Part shown: positions 51,335 to 59,496 of the stretch, piece after piece | How the letters are laid out: each line of letters starts with the position of its first letter | Numbering within the stretch: position 1 is the stretch's first letter | From: Pandoraea sputorum | GTDB taxonomy: Bacteria; Pseudomonadota; Gammaproteobacteria; Burkholderiales; Burkholderiaceae | Assembly (NCBI RefSeq): GCF_000814845.2 | Contig: NZ_CP010431.2 | Span: 1,860,001-1,924,000 of the forward strand | Length of the DNA: 64,000 nucleotides | Direction: 5' to 3' | Position numbers and translations under genes: made by a program | Notes under the pieces: model-generated | Databases searched by the model: none | Told to the model about the DNA's origin: nothing | The model's input: only the letters and a program-made list of their open reading frames with translations

Positions 51335-51949
51335 GTGACCCCGGTCGTAGCCATCGTCGATGACGACATCGCGGTGCGCGATGGCATTGCTTTGCTGCTG
51401 CGTACGGTACGCGTTCCTAGCCGGCAGTTCGGCGATGCCGCGACCTTGTTCGACGCTATTGCGGTCTTCGCGGACATTGGCTGCGTGCTGCTGGACATGC
51501 GCATGCCGGACATGAACGGGCTCGACGCGCTGGAGCGCTTGCGACATCAGGCCGATCTGCCAGTCATCGTGCTGACCGGTCACGGCAGCATCGACGCGTG
51601 CCGTCAGGCCTTCAAACGGGGCGCGGCGGACTTCCTGCAAAAGCCGGTCGACGAGGACAAGCTGATCGCCGCCGTTCAGCATGCGCTGCGCTCGCACGTT
51701 GTGTTGCGCGACGTGGAGAAGGCACGGCAACAGCGCATGGCGGGGTTGGCATCGCTGAGCGGGCGAGAGCGCGAAGTACTCGACTGGGTCGTCAGGGGGG
51801 CCAGCAGCAAGGAGATTGCGCGCGTGCTGGGGATATCCCCGCGCACCGTCGAGACACATCGCGCGACGTTGTTGGGCAAGCTCGATGTGAATTCGCTCGT
51901 CGAGCTGGTGCGCGACTTTTCGCCGCTGCTCGGTGAGTCGTCTCCGTAG
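51335..51949 (+). CDS. FixJ/NarL-type response regulator
   Basis: The 204-residue protein has a receiver with acidic pocket AIVDDDIAV, phosphoacceptor aspartate in LLDMRMPDMNGL, and conserved lysine in FLQKPVDEDK. A LuxR-type helix-turn-helix follows (LSGREREVLDWVVRGASSKE, then ISPRTVETHRATLLGKL). GTG 51335 lies 29 bases after the kinase stop. The pair is one operon. The targets are not visible; the outer-membrane protein gene that follows could be one. Confidence 0.87.
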   Translation: MTPVVAIVDDDIAVRDGIALLLRTVRVPSRQFGDAATLFDAIAVFADIGCVLLDMRMPDMNGLDALERLRHQADLPVIVLTGHGSIDACRQAFKRGAADFLQKPVDEDKLIAAVQHALRSHVVLRDVEKARQQRMAGLASLSGREREVLDWVVRGASSKEIARVLGISPRTVETHRATLLGKLDVNSLVELVRDFSPLLGESSP

Positions 51950-52042
51950 CGCTACGCAGAGACGCTCCGTAGCCAGACGGATACCTCGGGCGTGGTGGAC
52001 TTTCTACGATAGCGGTTCACATCGCTACGTATGAGGAAGTCC

Positions 52043-52744
52043 ATGAAGACCTATCACCTCGCCATTCCGCCATTGATGGCGCTGACGTTCGCCGGTGTCG
52101 CAAGCGCGGACACCGCACCCGCGGCATTGGCCAGCGACGCCGGCTACTATGGTGCCGCCCGCCTCATCGGCGCCTTCGACAACGTCAACAACATGGAACT
52201 GACGAGCCCGCGTGTGAGCGGCATGATCCGAGGTCCGAAGTCCGGGGCCCACGTCACGGGGTCGGTGGCACTTGGTCATCAATTCGGCAACGGCTGGCGC
52301 GTGGAAGGCGAATATGTGTTTCGACGTGGCAACGAGTTCGATAGCTACTGGGCGCCGTTCAACGCAAATGCAAATCGCTTCAATGTTGCGTCGCAACGTC
52401 TGATGCTCAACGGGTATCGCGATTTCGATCTAGGGCATGGATTCTCCGTGTACGGTACGCTCGGTCTCGGTGTTGCGATCGTCACGGCAGACGGCTGGCA
52501 AGGCAACGCGTCGCGCCGCTTCGCTTCGCGTACGCAGACGAATCTGGCGTACTCGGGCGGTGTCGGCGTGAGCTACGCCATCGACAAGCGTTTCACGCTC
52601 GACATCGGCTATCGCTACGTCGATATGGGCAATGTCGAGAGCGGCTTCAACACGTTCGAGAATCGTATCGGTGCGCGTGATGAACAACTGAAAGCCCGAC
52701 TGGCGTCGAACGAAGTGTTCGTCGGGGTGCGCGGTCGCTTCTGA
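52043..52744 (+). CDS. outer-membrane beta-barrel protein
   Basis: The 233-residue protein has a signal peptide (MKTYHLAIPPLMALTFAGVASA) and a chain of alternating amphipathic strands typical of an eight-stranded Opa/OmpA-like barrel (for example AHVTGSVALGHQFGNGWRVE). It ends in a phenylalanine (GVRGRF), the C-terminal signal for BAM assembly. ATG 52043 has AGGAAG just upstream; ATG 52031 is less likely. It stands alone after the two-component system, so it may be in its regulon. Confidence 0.78.
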   Translation: MKTYHLAIPPLMALTFAGVASADTAPAALASDAGYYGAARLIGAFDNVNNMELTSPRVSGMIRGPKSGAHVTGSVALGHQFGNGWRVEGEYVFRRGNEFDSYWAPFNANANRFNVASQRLMLNGYRDFDLGHGFSVYGTLGLGVAIVTADGWQGNASRRFASRTQTNLAYSGGVGVSYAIDKRFTLDIGYRYVDMGNVESGFNTFENRIGARDEQLKARLASNEVFVGVRGRF

Positions 52745-52949
52745 GCGTGTGTCCGTCGGAAACGATGATCAAGCAGGGATCAACGCATTGGTGAATTTGC
52801 TGCGTCTGTGGGTTGATCCCCGCTCGCGCCTGCAAGCGCAGCAGGGCAGGCATAATGCGCGAGTCGGCAGGTTGCCTACAGTAAGTCAAAGCCCCCTTTC
52901 GTATTGGCTCATCGCAATTCCCTCTTCACCCGCGCTTGACGTTGGCGAC

Positions 52950-54050
52950 ATGACGGACCCATCCACCGACCCGATCACGCGATCCCACGCCCAGAAGGGG
53001 CGGGACTTCTCTCGTCGCGTGTTGGGGCTGCGCAGTCTGGGATGCGTGCTGAGCGCCATCGCCGTGTTCACGGCCATCCGGCATGCGGGGGCTTCGCATT
53101 TCGGTTACGGGATATGGGCGCTCAATGCGTTTCTCTGGCCAGCGTTCGCCCACGCCATCGCCATGTCGTCGGCCGATCCGGTGTCGGCCGAGCGTCGAAA
53201 TCTGCTATGTGACTCGGCCTTCGGCGGCGGCTGGGTGGTGGCGATGCAATGCAGTGGCGTGCCGTCGGCCGTGCTGGTGTCGGTGCTGTTGATGCACAAC
53301 GCTTCCGCAGGCGGATACCGGCTGCTACGCGACGGCATTCTGGCCATGCTGGTCGGCGGCATTCTGACGGGGACGGTGCTGGGTTTTACGATCCGAACGG
53401 ACATCCCTTTCTCGGAACTGGTCGCGAGCCTGCCGTTGTTACTGATCTATCCCACACTGGTCGGACTCACGAGCTATCGCCTGGCGAAGCGGCTCTCGAA
53501 GAGCGAGCGGACGCTGCGCCGGATCAGCGATCAGGACGACCTGACGTCGCTACTGAACCGACGCTCATGGATGCGCGCGCTCACGAATTGCTTCGCCGAG
53601 AAGCGGCTAGGGCGCACGGGGACCGCGAGCATCGCACTGATCGATATCGACGGGTTCAAGGAAATCAACGACTTGCACGGCCATCTCCAGGGCGACTCGC
53701 TGATCAGGATTCTCTCCGACGTGCTGTCCACCGAACTCGGCAGTCATGACGTCAGCGGCCGCTACGGCGGCGACGAGTTCTGCGTGTTGTTCGACGGGCA
53801 ATCCGCCGAGAAGGCACGTCGGAAGCTGGAAAAGGTGTGTACAGTGTTCTCGGAGGCCACCGAGGGGCTGGATTCCGCGCGTGCCGTGACATTGAGCGCT
53901 GGCGTGGCGAACTACACCGTGAACCTGGTGTCGCCGACCGCGTGGCTAGCGATGGCCGACCACGCGTTATACACAGCCAAGCGCTCGGGGAAGGACCGGA
54001 TCGTGATTGCCGATATCGACGTTGGCTTCAGCGGAGTCGTGCTGCACTGA
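52950..54050 (+). CDS. MASE2-GGDEF diguanylate cyclase
   Basis: The 366-residue protein has an N-terminal membrane domain (about residues 25-185, roughly five to six helices) of the MASE2 type seen in AdrA/DgcC. A catalytic GGDEF domain follows (TSLLNRRSWMRAL, LIDIDGFKEINDLHGH, GRYGGDEFCVLF). The active-site GGDEF is intact. The RxxD inhibitory I-site upstream of it is not present, so product inhibition may be weak. It makes c-di-GMP. The MASE2 class in enterobacteria promotes cellulose or exopolysaccharide synthesis. ATG 52950 begins MTDPSTDP; longer frames have no support. Confidence 0.87.
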   Translation: MTDPSTDPITRSHAQKGRDFSRRVLGLRSLGCVLSAIAVFTAIRHAGASHFGYGIWALNAFLWPAFAHAIAMSSADPVSAERRNLLCDSAFGGGWVVAMQCSGVPSAVLVSVLLMHNASAGGYRLLRDGILAMLVGGILTGTVLGFTIRTDIPFSELVASLPLLLIYPTLVGLTSYRLAKRLSKSERTLRRISDQDDLTSLLNRRSWMRALTNCFAEKRLGRTGTASIALIDIDGFKEINDLHGHLQGDSLIRILSDVLSTELGSHDVSGRYGGDEFCVLFDGQSAEKARRKLEKVCTVFSEATEGLDSARAVTLSAGVANYTVNLVSPTAWLAMADHALYTAKRSGKDRIVIADIDVGFSGVVLH

Positions 54051-54087
54051 GCCGCTCAGGCGCTTAGTGGCTCGGTGGCGTCGTCAG

Positions 54088-54660
54088 TCACGCAGGCTCT
54101 TCGGTCGTGCCGCTGATCCACGGCGTGAGGGCCTGGCGGGCGTCCTGCATCATGAAGTTCACGAGCGTCGTGGAAACCCCAAGCGACTGGGCGATCTCGC
54201 GCTGCGTGCAATCCTGGAAGTAATACATCTCGAACACCGTGCGCGTGCGCTCGGGCAGCGTCTTGAGCCGGTCAAGCATGCCGCCGATCATCTGGCGCGC
54301 CGTGACCTGCGCCTCCGGCGAGGCGGCACGATCGGGCATGTCGATGGCTTCGTCTTCCACGGTAAACACCCGATTCTCGATTTGCTGACGGCGGTATCCG
54401 TCCAGTGCCAGATTGCGCACGACTTGCATCACGTAGCTGGCGGGATGCCGAACCGGGCAGGCGCTGCGCGCATCGCATAGCTTGATGTAGGCGTCCTGCA
54501 CGACGTCTTCGGCACGGCAGGGGCATCCGAGAATGCGCATCGCCAGTCCCACCAGCGCCCGTCGGTGCGTTACGAAAATCTGGCCGACGAGACCGTCCTC
54601 CGAATCTGTGCCCATTGGCGTCCAGCCGGGGCACCCGGCGTAACTCAACTGCTCGCTCAT
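54088..54660 (-). CDS. orbS: iron-starvation ECF sigma factor (PvdS/OrbS-like)
   Basis: The 190-residue protein has region 2 (CPCRAEDVVQDAYIKLCDA, then VMQVVRNLALDGYRRQQIEN) and region 4 (LPERTRTVFEMYYFQDCTQR, then LGVSTTLVNFMMQDARQAL), matching the PvdS/OrbS/PbrA branch that drives siderophore genes. ATG 54660 has GGAGG 9 bases upstream. It has no anti-sigma gene, as for OrbS. Its promoter region holds a candidate Fur box, and TAAAT/CGTC elements that it should recognise lie further along the locus. The symbol is by analogy to the Burkholderia ornibactin locus. Confidence 0.85.
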   Translation of the reverse strand: MSEQLSYAGCPGWTPMGTDSEDGLVGQIFVTHRRALVGLAMRILGCPCRAEDVVQDAYIKLCDARSACPVRHPASYVMQVVRNLALDGYRRQQIENRVFTVEDEAIDMPDRAASPEAQVTARQMIGGMLDRLKTLPERTRTVFEMYYFQDCTQREIAQSLGVSTTLVNFMMQDARQALTPWISGTTEEPA

Positions 54661-54928
54661 GCTTTTGCCTCCAGATCGGCATCGAACGCACAGCTGTGTG
54701 GCAAAGCAGCGCACTGTCGCTTTGGAACCACACTGCGGCACTCCTTGAGGAGCACGAACGCAGTCGGATGACAAAACGACGGACGAACGCCGCCGGGAAC
54801 GGCGCACGGGGCGCGTTCCGACACAACGGTGCAGGGAGAAAAGACAGGACTGCAGAACTTCTATGGCATCGCCCTGACAGGCAGCGGGGCTACCACTTTC
54901 TACAGGGGGTGCGGTAAATTTGATGTAA

Positions 54929-54959
54929 ACGATAGTGAAAATGAGAATGGTTTGCAATT
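54929..54959 (-). promoter_or_regulatory. candidate Fur-controlled promoter of the sigma factor gene
   Basis: On the minus strand TTGCAA (54957-54952) and TATCGT (54934-54929) are spaced 17 bases, a plausible -35/-10 pair. AATGAGAAT (54940-54948) matches one half of the Fur consensus and lies between them, with a weaker second half (GGTTTGCAATT). Binding there would block the promoter when iron is plentiful. The 54661-55010 stretch holds no gene otherwise; short frames in it are not convincing. Confidence 0.55.
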
Positions 54960-55010
54960 GATATTTTGATATGCAAGATGTCGACCGATTGGGGAGCGTG
55001 TCATTTCGTT

Positions 55011-55754
55011 ATGCCAATGAGCTTAGCTTTGCAATTCATCAGGATTACCGATGCTTCGAGCGCCCCGGCGCGCCTGGCGTCGCGGCTGTCTGCGGACGAG
55101 CATTTCCGGCTCGGTGCGCTGCATAAAGAGGAGGATCGGGCGCGCTTCGGGGTGGTCCGGGCCACATTGCGCGACGTGCTTGGCCGCGAGTTGGGTGTGC
55201 CGCCGGATCGGGTGGCGTTCGAGGTCGATGCGCAGGGCCGTCCGCGTCTGGCTGGGGGCGGGCCGCCGGACTTCAACGTCAGCCATTCCGGGCATTGGGG
55301 GCTGCTGGCCTATTCGCCCGATGTGCGCGTCGGTGTAGATATCGAACGACTGAACGCCCTCGCCGAGCCGCGCTCGTCGTGGGACGTCTGCCTTCATGCC
55401 GAAGAGCAGCGTGCGCTGCTGATGCTGAGTTTCATGCTGTCGGGGCACGGACCGCGCGCAGACCAGATATTCCATTGGGTCTGGAGCCTCAAGGAGGCGA
55501 TCTTCAAGGCGCTCGGCACCGGGTTACAGGACAGTCTCACGGCGCTGAGCGTAGATGTGGACGCCGTCGCGCGCGCGGTGACGGCGGTCGAGGGCAAGTT
55601 CGACGCGGCGATCCCGTCGGCCACCGCCGGGTACCCGATTCCCTGGCGAGCGGACGACCCGGCGCTGGCCGAGGCGTTGCGGGGGCTGGAACTGCGTCTG
55701 TTGCCCGCGCCCCCGGGCTATTCGGCGGCGCTGGCCTGGCTGCCGCAGGGGTAA
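55011..55754 (+). CDS. 4'-phosphopantetheinyl transferase (Sfp type)
   Basis: The protein of about 247 residues has the two Sfp hallmarks: GVDIERL in the first half and WSLKEAIFKALG in the second. FNVSHSGHWG precedes the first. It loads the phosphopantetheine arm onto the carrier domains of the NRPS, so it is needed for siderophore assembly. Start uncertain: ATG 55011 follows GGGGAG by 12 bases; ATG 54978 is also in frame. Its stop TAA forms part of the TAAAT promoter element of the next gene. Confidence 0.85.
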   Translation: MPMSLALQFIRITDASSAPARLASRLSADEHFRLGALHKEEDRARFGVVRATLRDVLGRELGVPPDRVAFEVDAQGRPRLAGGGPPDFNVSHSGHWGLLAYSPDVRVGVDIERLNALAEPRSSWDVCLHAEEQRALLMLSFMLSGHGPRADQIFHWVWSLKEAIFKALGTGLQDSLTALSVDVDAVARAVTAVEGKFDAAIPSATAGYPIPWRADDPALAEALRGLELRLLPAPPGYSAALAWLPQG

Positions 55755-55776
55755 ATTGCGCCGGCGCTGGACCGTC
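55752..55776 (+). promoter_or_regulatory. PvdS/OrbS-type promoter before mbtH
   Basis: TAAAT (55752-55756), 16 bases, then CGTC (55773-55776) match the -35/-10 elements of iron-starvation sigma factors of the PvdS/OrbS family exactly in bases and spacing. Start of transcription is expected about 8 bases further on, leaving an untranslated leader of about 70 bases before mbtH. Confidence 0.7.
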
Positions 55777-55853
55777 TTTCAGCCAGAGGAGGGCGCACAC
55801 CGTGCCCTTGGCAGCCTTAGCCCCCGGCAGGCTGGACGCTTAAGGAGTGATCG

Positions 55854-56081
55854 ATGAGTTTCGACGACGAGAATGGCGTGTTCCGTGTGGTCATCAACGA
55901 CGAAGAGCAATACGCCATCTGGCCGGACTACCGGCCCGTGCCTGCTGGCTGGCGCGAAGTCGGGGTGACCGGTGACAAGGCAACGTGTCTTGCCCACATC
56001 GAGTCGGTCTGGACGGACATGCGCCCGCGCAGCCTGCGCGAGCATCTGGCCGCGCAGGGTGACGGACGCAATGGCGTTTGA
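55854..56081 (+). CDS. MbtH-like protein
   Basis: The 75-residue protein carries the MbtH signature: VVINDEEQYAIWPDYRPVPA, then GW and the tail ESVWTDMRPRSLREHL. MbtH-like proteins bind and activate NRPS adenylation domains. ATG has AAGGAG 7 bases upstream. It precedes the thioesterase gene by overlap (thioesterase ATG at 56071) and is the first gene after the OrbS-type promoter. Confidence 0.92.
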   Translation: MSFDDENGVFRVVINDEEQYAIWPDYRPVPAGWREVGVTGDKATCLAHIESVWTDMRPRSLREHLAAQGDGRNGV

Positions 56082-56831
56082 GGCCTGTCGTCTGCTGTGC
56101 CTCCCCTGCGCAGGGGGAGTGCTACGGTGTATGCGCGCTGGGCGCAGGCCGCGCCGTCATGGATGGCGGTGCGCCCGCTCGAACTGCCGGGGCGCGGCAC
56201 GCGCCATCATGAGCCGTTGCAACACGACCCGCACCTGCTGGCGGACCAACTGACCGAGGAGTGTCTGGCGCAGCATGTGAGGCCCGGCACACGCTTCGCC
56301 TTGTTCGGTCACAGCCTTGGCGGCCTGCTGGCGTTCGAGATCGCGCATCGCCTGCACGCGCGAGGGTGTTCGCCTGCGGCGCTGGTCGTTGCTGCGAGTC
56401 GTCCGCCCGCCACACGCGACGACAGTCGCTATGCCGCATTGCGCGACGATGCCGAGGTACTGGCCGAGATGCGCGCGCTCGGCGGCACGCCGGAAGCCCT
56501 GCTTGCCGAGCCTGAGCTGATGGCGATGGTGCTGCCGTTCATCAAAGCGGATTTTCAGATGTGCGGGCATTACCGGCGCGCGTCGCCGCAGGCGCGTGCG
56601 CCGTTATCCATGCCGATTCATGCGCTGGCCGGACGTCGCGACGCGTTCGCGCCGGACGTCCTTGACGACTGGCGTTGCGAGACGACCGGCAGCTATACGC
56701 GCACCGACTTCGACGGCGACCATTTCTTCGTCCGTGACGATCCCGCCCATCTGCTGGCGGTTATCGCCAACGGCCTGGCCTCGGCGATGCATGCGCCACA
56801 CCCGGCGAACGCGCTGGCGGCAGCGCGATGA
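56071..56831 (+). pseudogene. type II thioesterase gene with apparent frameshift
   Basis: Type II thioesterases free mischarged NRPS carrier domains. The conserved start of this family, here MAFEACRLLCLPCAGG, is encoded in one frame from ATG 56071 (overlapping the mbtH stop). The continuation SATVYARWAQ is encoded in another frame from about 56118. The switch lies at a run of five G (56113-56117); six G would restore one frame. The catalytic serine (FGHSLGGLLA) and the histidine region (DFDGDHFFVRDD) are intact downstream, so only the junction is damaged. A GTG at 56097 opens the second frame but lacks a ribosome site. The gene may be broken, phase-variable or misread in sequencing. It overlaps the next gene by four bases. 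Confidence 0.75.
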
Positions 56832-57733
56832 GCGAGCGTGCCCACACGCTGGCGCAGCCATTCCCGGGGGCTGCCAAGTTCGACCTCGCGGCGAGCCTTC
56901 CTGCCCCGGTGCGGGCCGAGCTGGGGCCGCTGTGTGCCGGGCTGGCCTTCGGCGCGCGCGTGCCCGACGACCTTCGCCCCGGCGATTCGGTCATCGGTCT
57001 GGCTGATCTCGATCGCCATATGCCCGCCATGTTCGATGGCGTTCGTCGCCTCGTGCCCGGGGTCGAGCCGCGCGCGCTCATGTCGCAGTGGAGCAAGTTC
57101 TACTTCCGGGCCGTTGCCCCGGCGGCGCTGGCGATCATCGTCGTGCATGGCCGTACGCTGACGCTCGACTCGGAGGCTTGTGGCATCGTGCTGCGCGGCG
57201 GGTTGCCCGTGCAAGTTCGCTTTCCCGAGTCCAGTTGGATGCCGCAGGGTGAGGGTGATGTGGAGGGCGATGCCGTCGCCGACCCGGCGCCAGTGCGTTT
57301 TGCGTCGCTGCTTCAGGGGCACCTGCCTGCCGCAATGATGGCGATGCAGCGCGCGGCGGGCGTTTCGCCCCGTGTACTCTGGAGCAACGCTGGCAATTTG
57401 CTGGAGTTCATCGTCGGTGAGATGCGCAAGGTGCCATCGCTGAGCGCGCGTGCCGCCAGCGACTACGCGTGGCTGTTCGATGGCGACGCCGGTTTCGGTC
57501 AGACGTCCGACAATCCGCTCTATCGCACCGTGCGTTACGTCACACCGCCTTCAACCGCCATGCCCACGCCGATGCGCGCGCGTCGTGTGTGTTGCCTGCG
57601 CTATCAGTTGGCGGGGAAGGGCACGCGATGTGACGACGCGTTGCTGTGCGGATCGTGTCCACTAATCCTGACCATGACGCCTGCGCAGCTTCAGCGGCAG
57701 TTGGCGATGCAGGCGGGTGGCGCACCGCAATAG
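56828..57733 (+). CDS. FhuF-like siderophore-iron reductase
   Basis: The 301-residue protein has the FhuF layout, with the [2Fe-2S] cysteines near the C-terminus (RRVCCLRYQL, then GTRCDD and LLCGSCPL). It reduces ferric siderophore in the cytoplasm to release ferrous iron. The ATG overlaps the thioesterase stop (ATGA). In ornibactin loci the matching gene is orbF. It is followed by a bidirectional terminator against the convergent hydroxylase gene. Confidence 0.85.
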   Translation: MSERAHTLAQPFPGAAKFDLAASLPAPVRAELGPLCAGLAFGARVPDDLRPGDSVIGLADLDRHMPAMFDGVRRLVPGVEPRALMSQWSKFYFRAVAPAALAIIVVHGRTLTLDSEACGIVLRGGLPVQVRFPESSWMPQGEGDVEGDAVADPAPVRFASLLQGHLPAAMMAMQRAAGVSPRVLWSNAGNLLEFIVGEMRKVPSLSARAASDYAWLFDGDAGFGQTSDNPLYRTVRYVTPPSTAMPTPMRARRVCCLRYQLAGKGTRCDDALLCGSCPLILTMTPAQLQRQLAMQAGGAPQ

Positions 57734-57757
57734 CCGCACGTATCCTGCTCAACTTTA

Positions 57758-57798
57758 GAAAACGGCACCGCAGCCCAATACGCAGCGGTGCCGTTTTT
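57758..57798. terminator. bidirectional terminator between the reductase and hydroxylase genes
   Basis: AAAACGGCACCGC (57759-57771) pairs with GCGGTGCCGTTTT across a nine- to ten-base loop. It has A on one side and T on the other, fitting termination of both convergent operons. Confidence 0.8.
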
Positions 57799-57815
57799 GC
57801 GTCGATGGTGCCTGT

Positions 57816-59192
57816 TTATCCCGCCAGTGCGGCGACGCGCGATGCCTGGGCTGTCTGGGCGGGGGCATCGGCCTGCAACGGCGCGCGCGAGAGCAGCGAC
57901 GTTGCGATTTCGGACGAGCGCGTGGCCAGAATCGAGAGCAGCGTGTCGGACAGCCCGTGCGTCGGCTCGCAATAGCCTTGCAGATAGATGCCGGGCCGGA
58001 AGGTTTCGCGGGTACGCAGACGGTAGTCGCGCTCGCCCTCGAGGCCGTCGAGCCACGGTGCGAGGTCCGACAACAGGGCTTCGTGTGTGCGGCGCTCGTA
58101 ACCGGTCGCCAGCACCACAACGTCGTACTGCTGCGTCACTGGCCGTCCGGCGAGCCGCTCGTGCATGTGCAGCGTGATGCGCTCCCCGTCGGCGCTCGCC
58201 TCCTGAATCTCGTGGCACGACAGCAAGGCGTGGTGGCCGTGTCCGCCCACGCGCTGCTGATACAGCACGTCGTAAATGCGCGCGATCAGATCGTCGTCGA
58301 CCACGGCATAGTTCGTATTGCGAAACTCATCGAGAATCCGTTCGCGTTGTTCCACCGGTTGCGCATAGATGAAGTCGGTGAATTGCGGATCGAAGATTTC
58401 GTTGACGAACGGACTGCTGTCTGCGGGTTTAAGGGCGCGCCCGCGCATGATGAGATCGACCTGCGCCTGCGGCCATTGCTCCGCGAGGTCGAGGAAGATT
58501 TCCGCCGCACTCTGACCGCCGCCGACGACGGCGACCCGACGCGGTGCCGTTTCGCTGAGCGACGCCACGCGGGCCAGATATTGTGACGAATGGAACAAGC
58601 GCGCATGGGATGTGCGATGCAGCGGGGCAAACACCGGCGGCACATGGGGCGTGCCGCCTGCGCCGAGAATCACGTTGCGCGTGCGACGCGACTGCGTCTC
58701 GCCTAGCCCGTTGCGCGAATGCACCTGCAACGCCACGACTTCATCGCGTTCCAGCACCGGCTCGATGCCTGTCACCGTTTCGCCATAGGCGCATTGCCCG
58801 TGAAAGTGCGACGCGGCCCAGCGCAGATAGTCGTTGTACTCGCGCCGGGTCGGATAGTGGCTTTGCAAGTTGATGAACGCGGATAACCGCGCTTTCTCAT
58901 GCAGATAGTTGATGAAGGTGAAGCGACTGCGCGGATTGCGCAGCGTCGCGAGATCCTTCAGATAGGCGATCTGCATGCGGCTGTTCGAGAGCAGCATGTT
59001 GCCGTGCCAGGTGAACTCGGGCTGCTTCTCCAGGAACAGGAAGCGGGCGGGGCCGAGGCGCTGCCCGCAGTGTTCTTCGAGGGCGATGGCGAGGGCGAGA
59101 TTGGACGGGCCGAAGCCAACGCCGATCAGGTCGTGTGTCACGGAATGCGGGGGTGTGTTGGTCGTCGTGGACGGTTCGGTACTTGCGTGCAT
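57816..59192 (-). CDS. pvdA: L-ornithine N5-monooxygenase
   Basis: The 458-residue protein has the FAD motif DLIGVGFGPSNLALAIALEE, the NADPH motif RRVAVVGGGQSAAEIFLDLA, and a C-terminal substrate segment with the conserved LATGYERR. The middle holds LKDLATLRNPRSRFTFINYL, typical of PvdA/SidA. It hydroxylates ornithine N5, the first step to hydroxamate ligands. ATG 59192 has GAGG 7 bases upstream; a GTG at 59225 has no ribosome site. A perfect TAAAT/CGTC promoter element lies 84 bases upstream. The symbol is by homology with pseudomonad pvdA. Confidence 0.88.
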   Translation of the reverse strand: MHASTEPSTTTNTPPHSVTHDLIGVGFGPSNLALAIALEEHCGQRLGPARFLFLEKQPEFTWHGNMLLSNSRMQIAYLKDLATLRNPRSRFTFINYLHEKARLSAFINLQSHYPTRREYNDYLRWAASHFHGQCAYGETVTGIEPVLERDEVVALQVHSRNGLGETQSRRTRNVILGAGGTPHVPPVFAPLHRTSHARLFHSSQYLARVASLSETAPRRVAVVGGGQSAAEIFLDLAEQWPQAQVDLIMRGRALKPADSSPFVNEIFDPQFTDFIYAQPVEQRERILDEFRNTNYAVVDDDLIARIYDVLYQQRVGGHGHHALLSCHEIQEASADGERITLHMHERLAGRPVTQQYDVVVLATGYERRTHEALLSDLAPWLDGLEGERDYRLRTRETFRPGIYLQGYCEPTHGLSDTLLSILATRSSEIATSLLSRAPLQADAPAQTAQASRVAALAG

Positions 59193-59275
59193 GAGGGCCT
59201 CGGCAAGGTCATCCGGTGAAATCACCCGGACCCGGGATCGGGGGGAATGCGATACAACGCATCCGTTTCCCAGAA

Positions 59276-59300
59276 GACGATGAGCTTTTCTATAAATTTA
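59276..59300 (-). promoter_or_regulatory. PvdS/OrbS-type promoter of the ornithine hydroxylase gene
   Basis: On the minus strand TAAAT (59300-59296), 16 bases, CGTC (59279-59276). Both elements and spacing match the sigma factor consensus exactly. Confidence 0.7.
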
Positions 59301-59330
59301 CCCCGGCGAAATTCGGGTAAATGCGACGGG

Positions 59331-59355
59331 CAAATTTTCGGTGTCCTGAATCGTC
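59331..59355 (+). promoter_or_regulatory. PvdS/OrbS-type promoter of the siderophore exporter gene
   Basis: CAAAT (59331-59335), 16 bases, CGTC (59352-59355). The first element differs from TAAAT by one base; spacing is correct. It is back to back with the opposite promoter at 59276-59300. Between them lies an inverted repeat, TTTACCC-N11-GGGTAAA (59297-59321). Confidence 0.6.
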
Positions 59356-59496
59356 TTTGAGCAAAGGAGCCATAAGCGTGGGCGGCGTGTGCGGCTGTGC
59401 GGCCCATCAGCTTCCGGGTTCCTTTCTGTTCCTTCATCGAGATCCGTGGTGCGGCGCCGGTGCGCGCGCGACGACGGATCGCCCGCGGAGAGCGTC

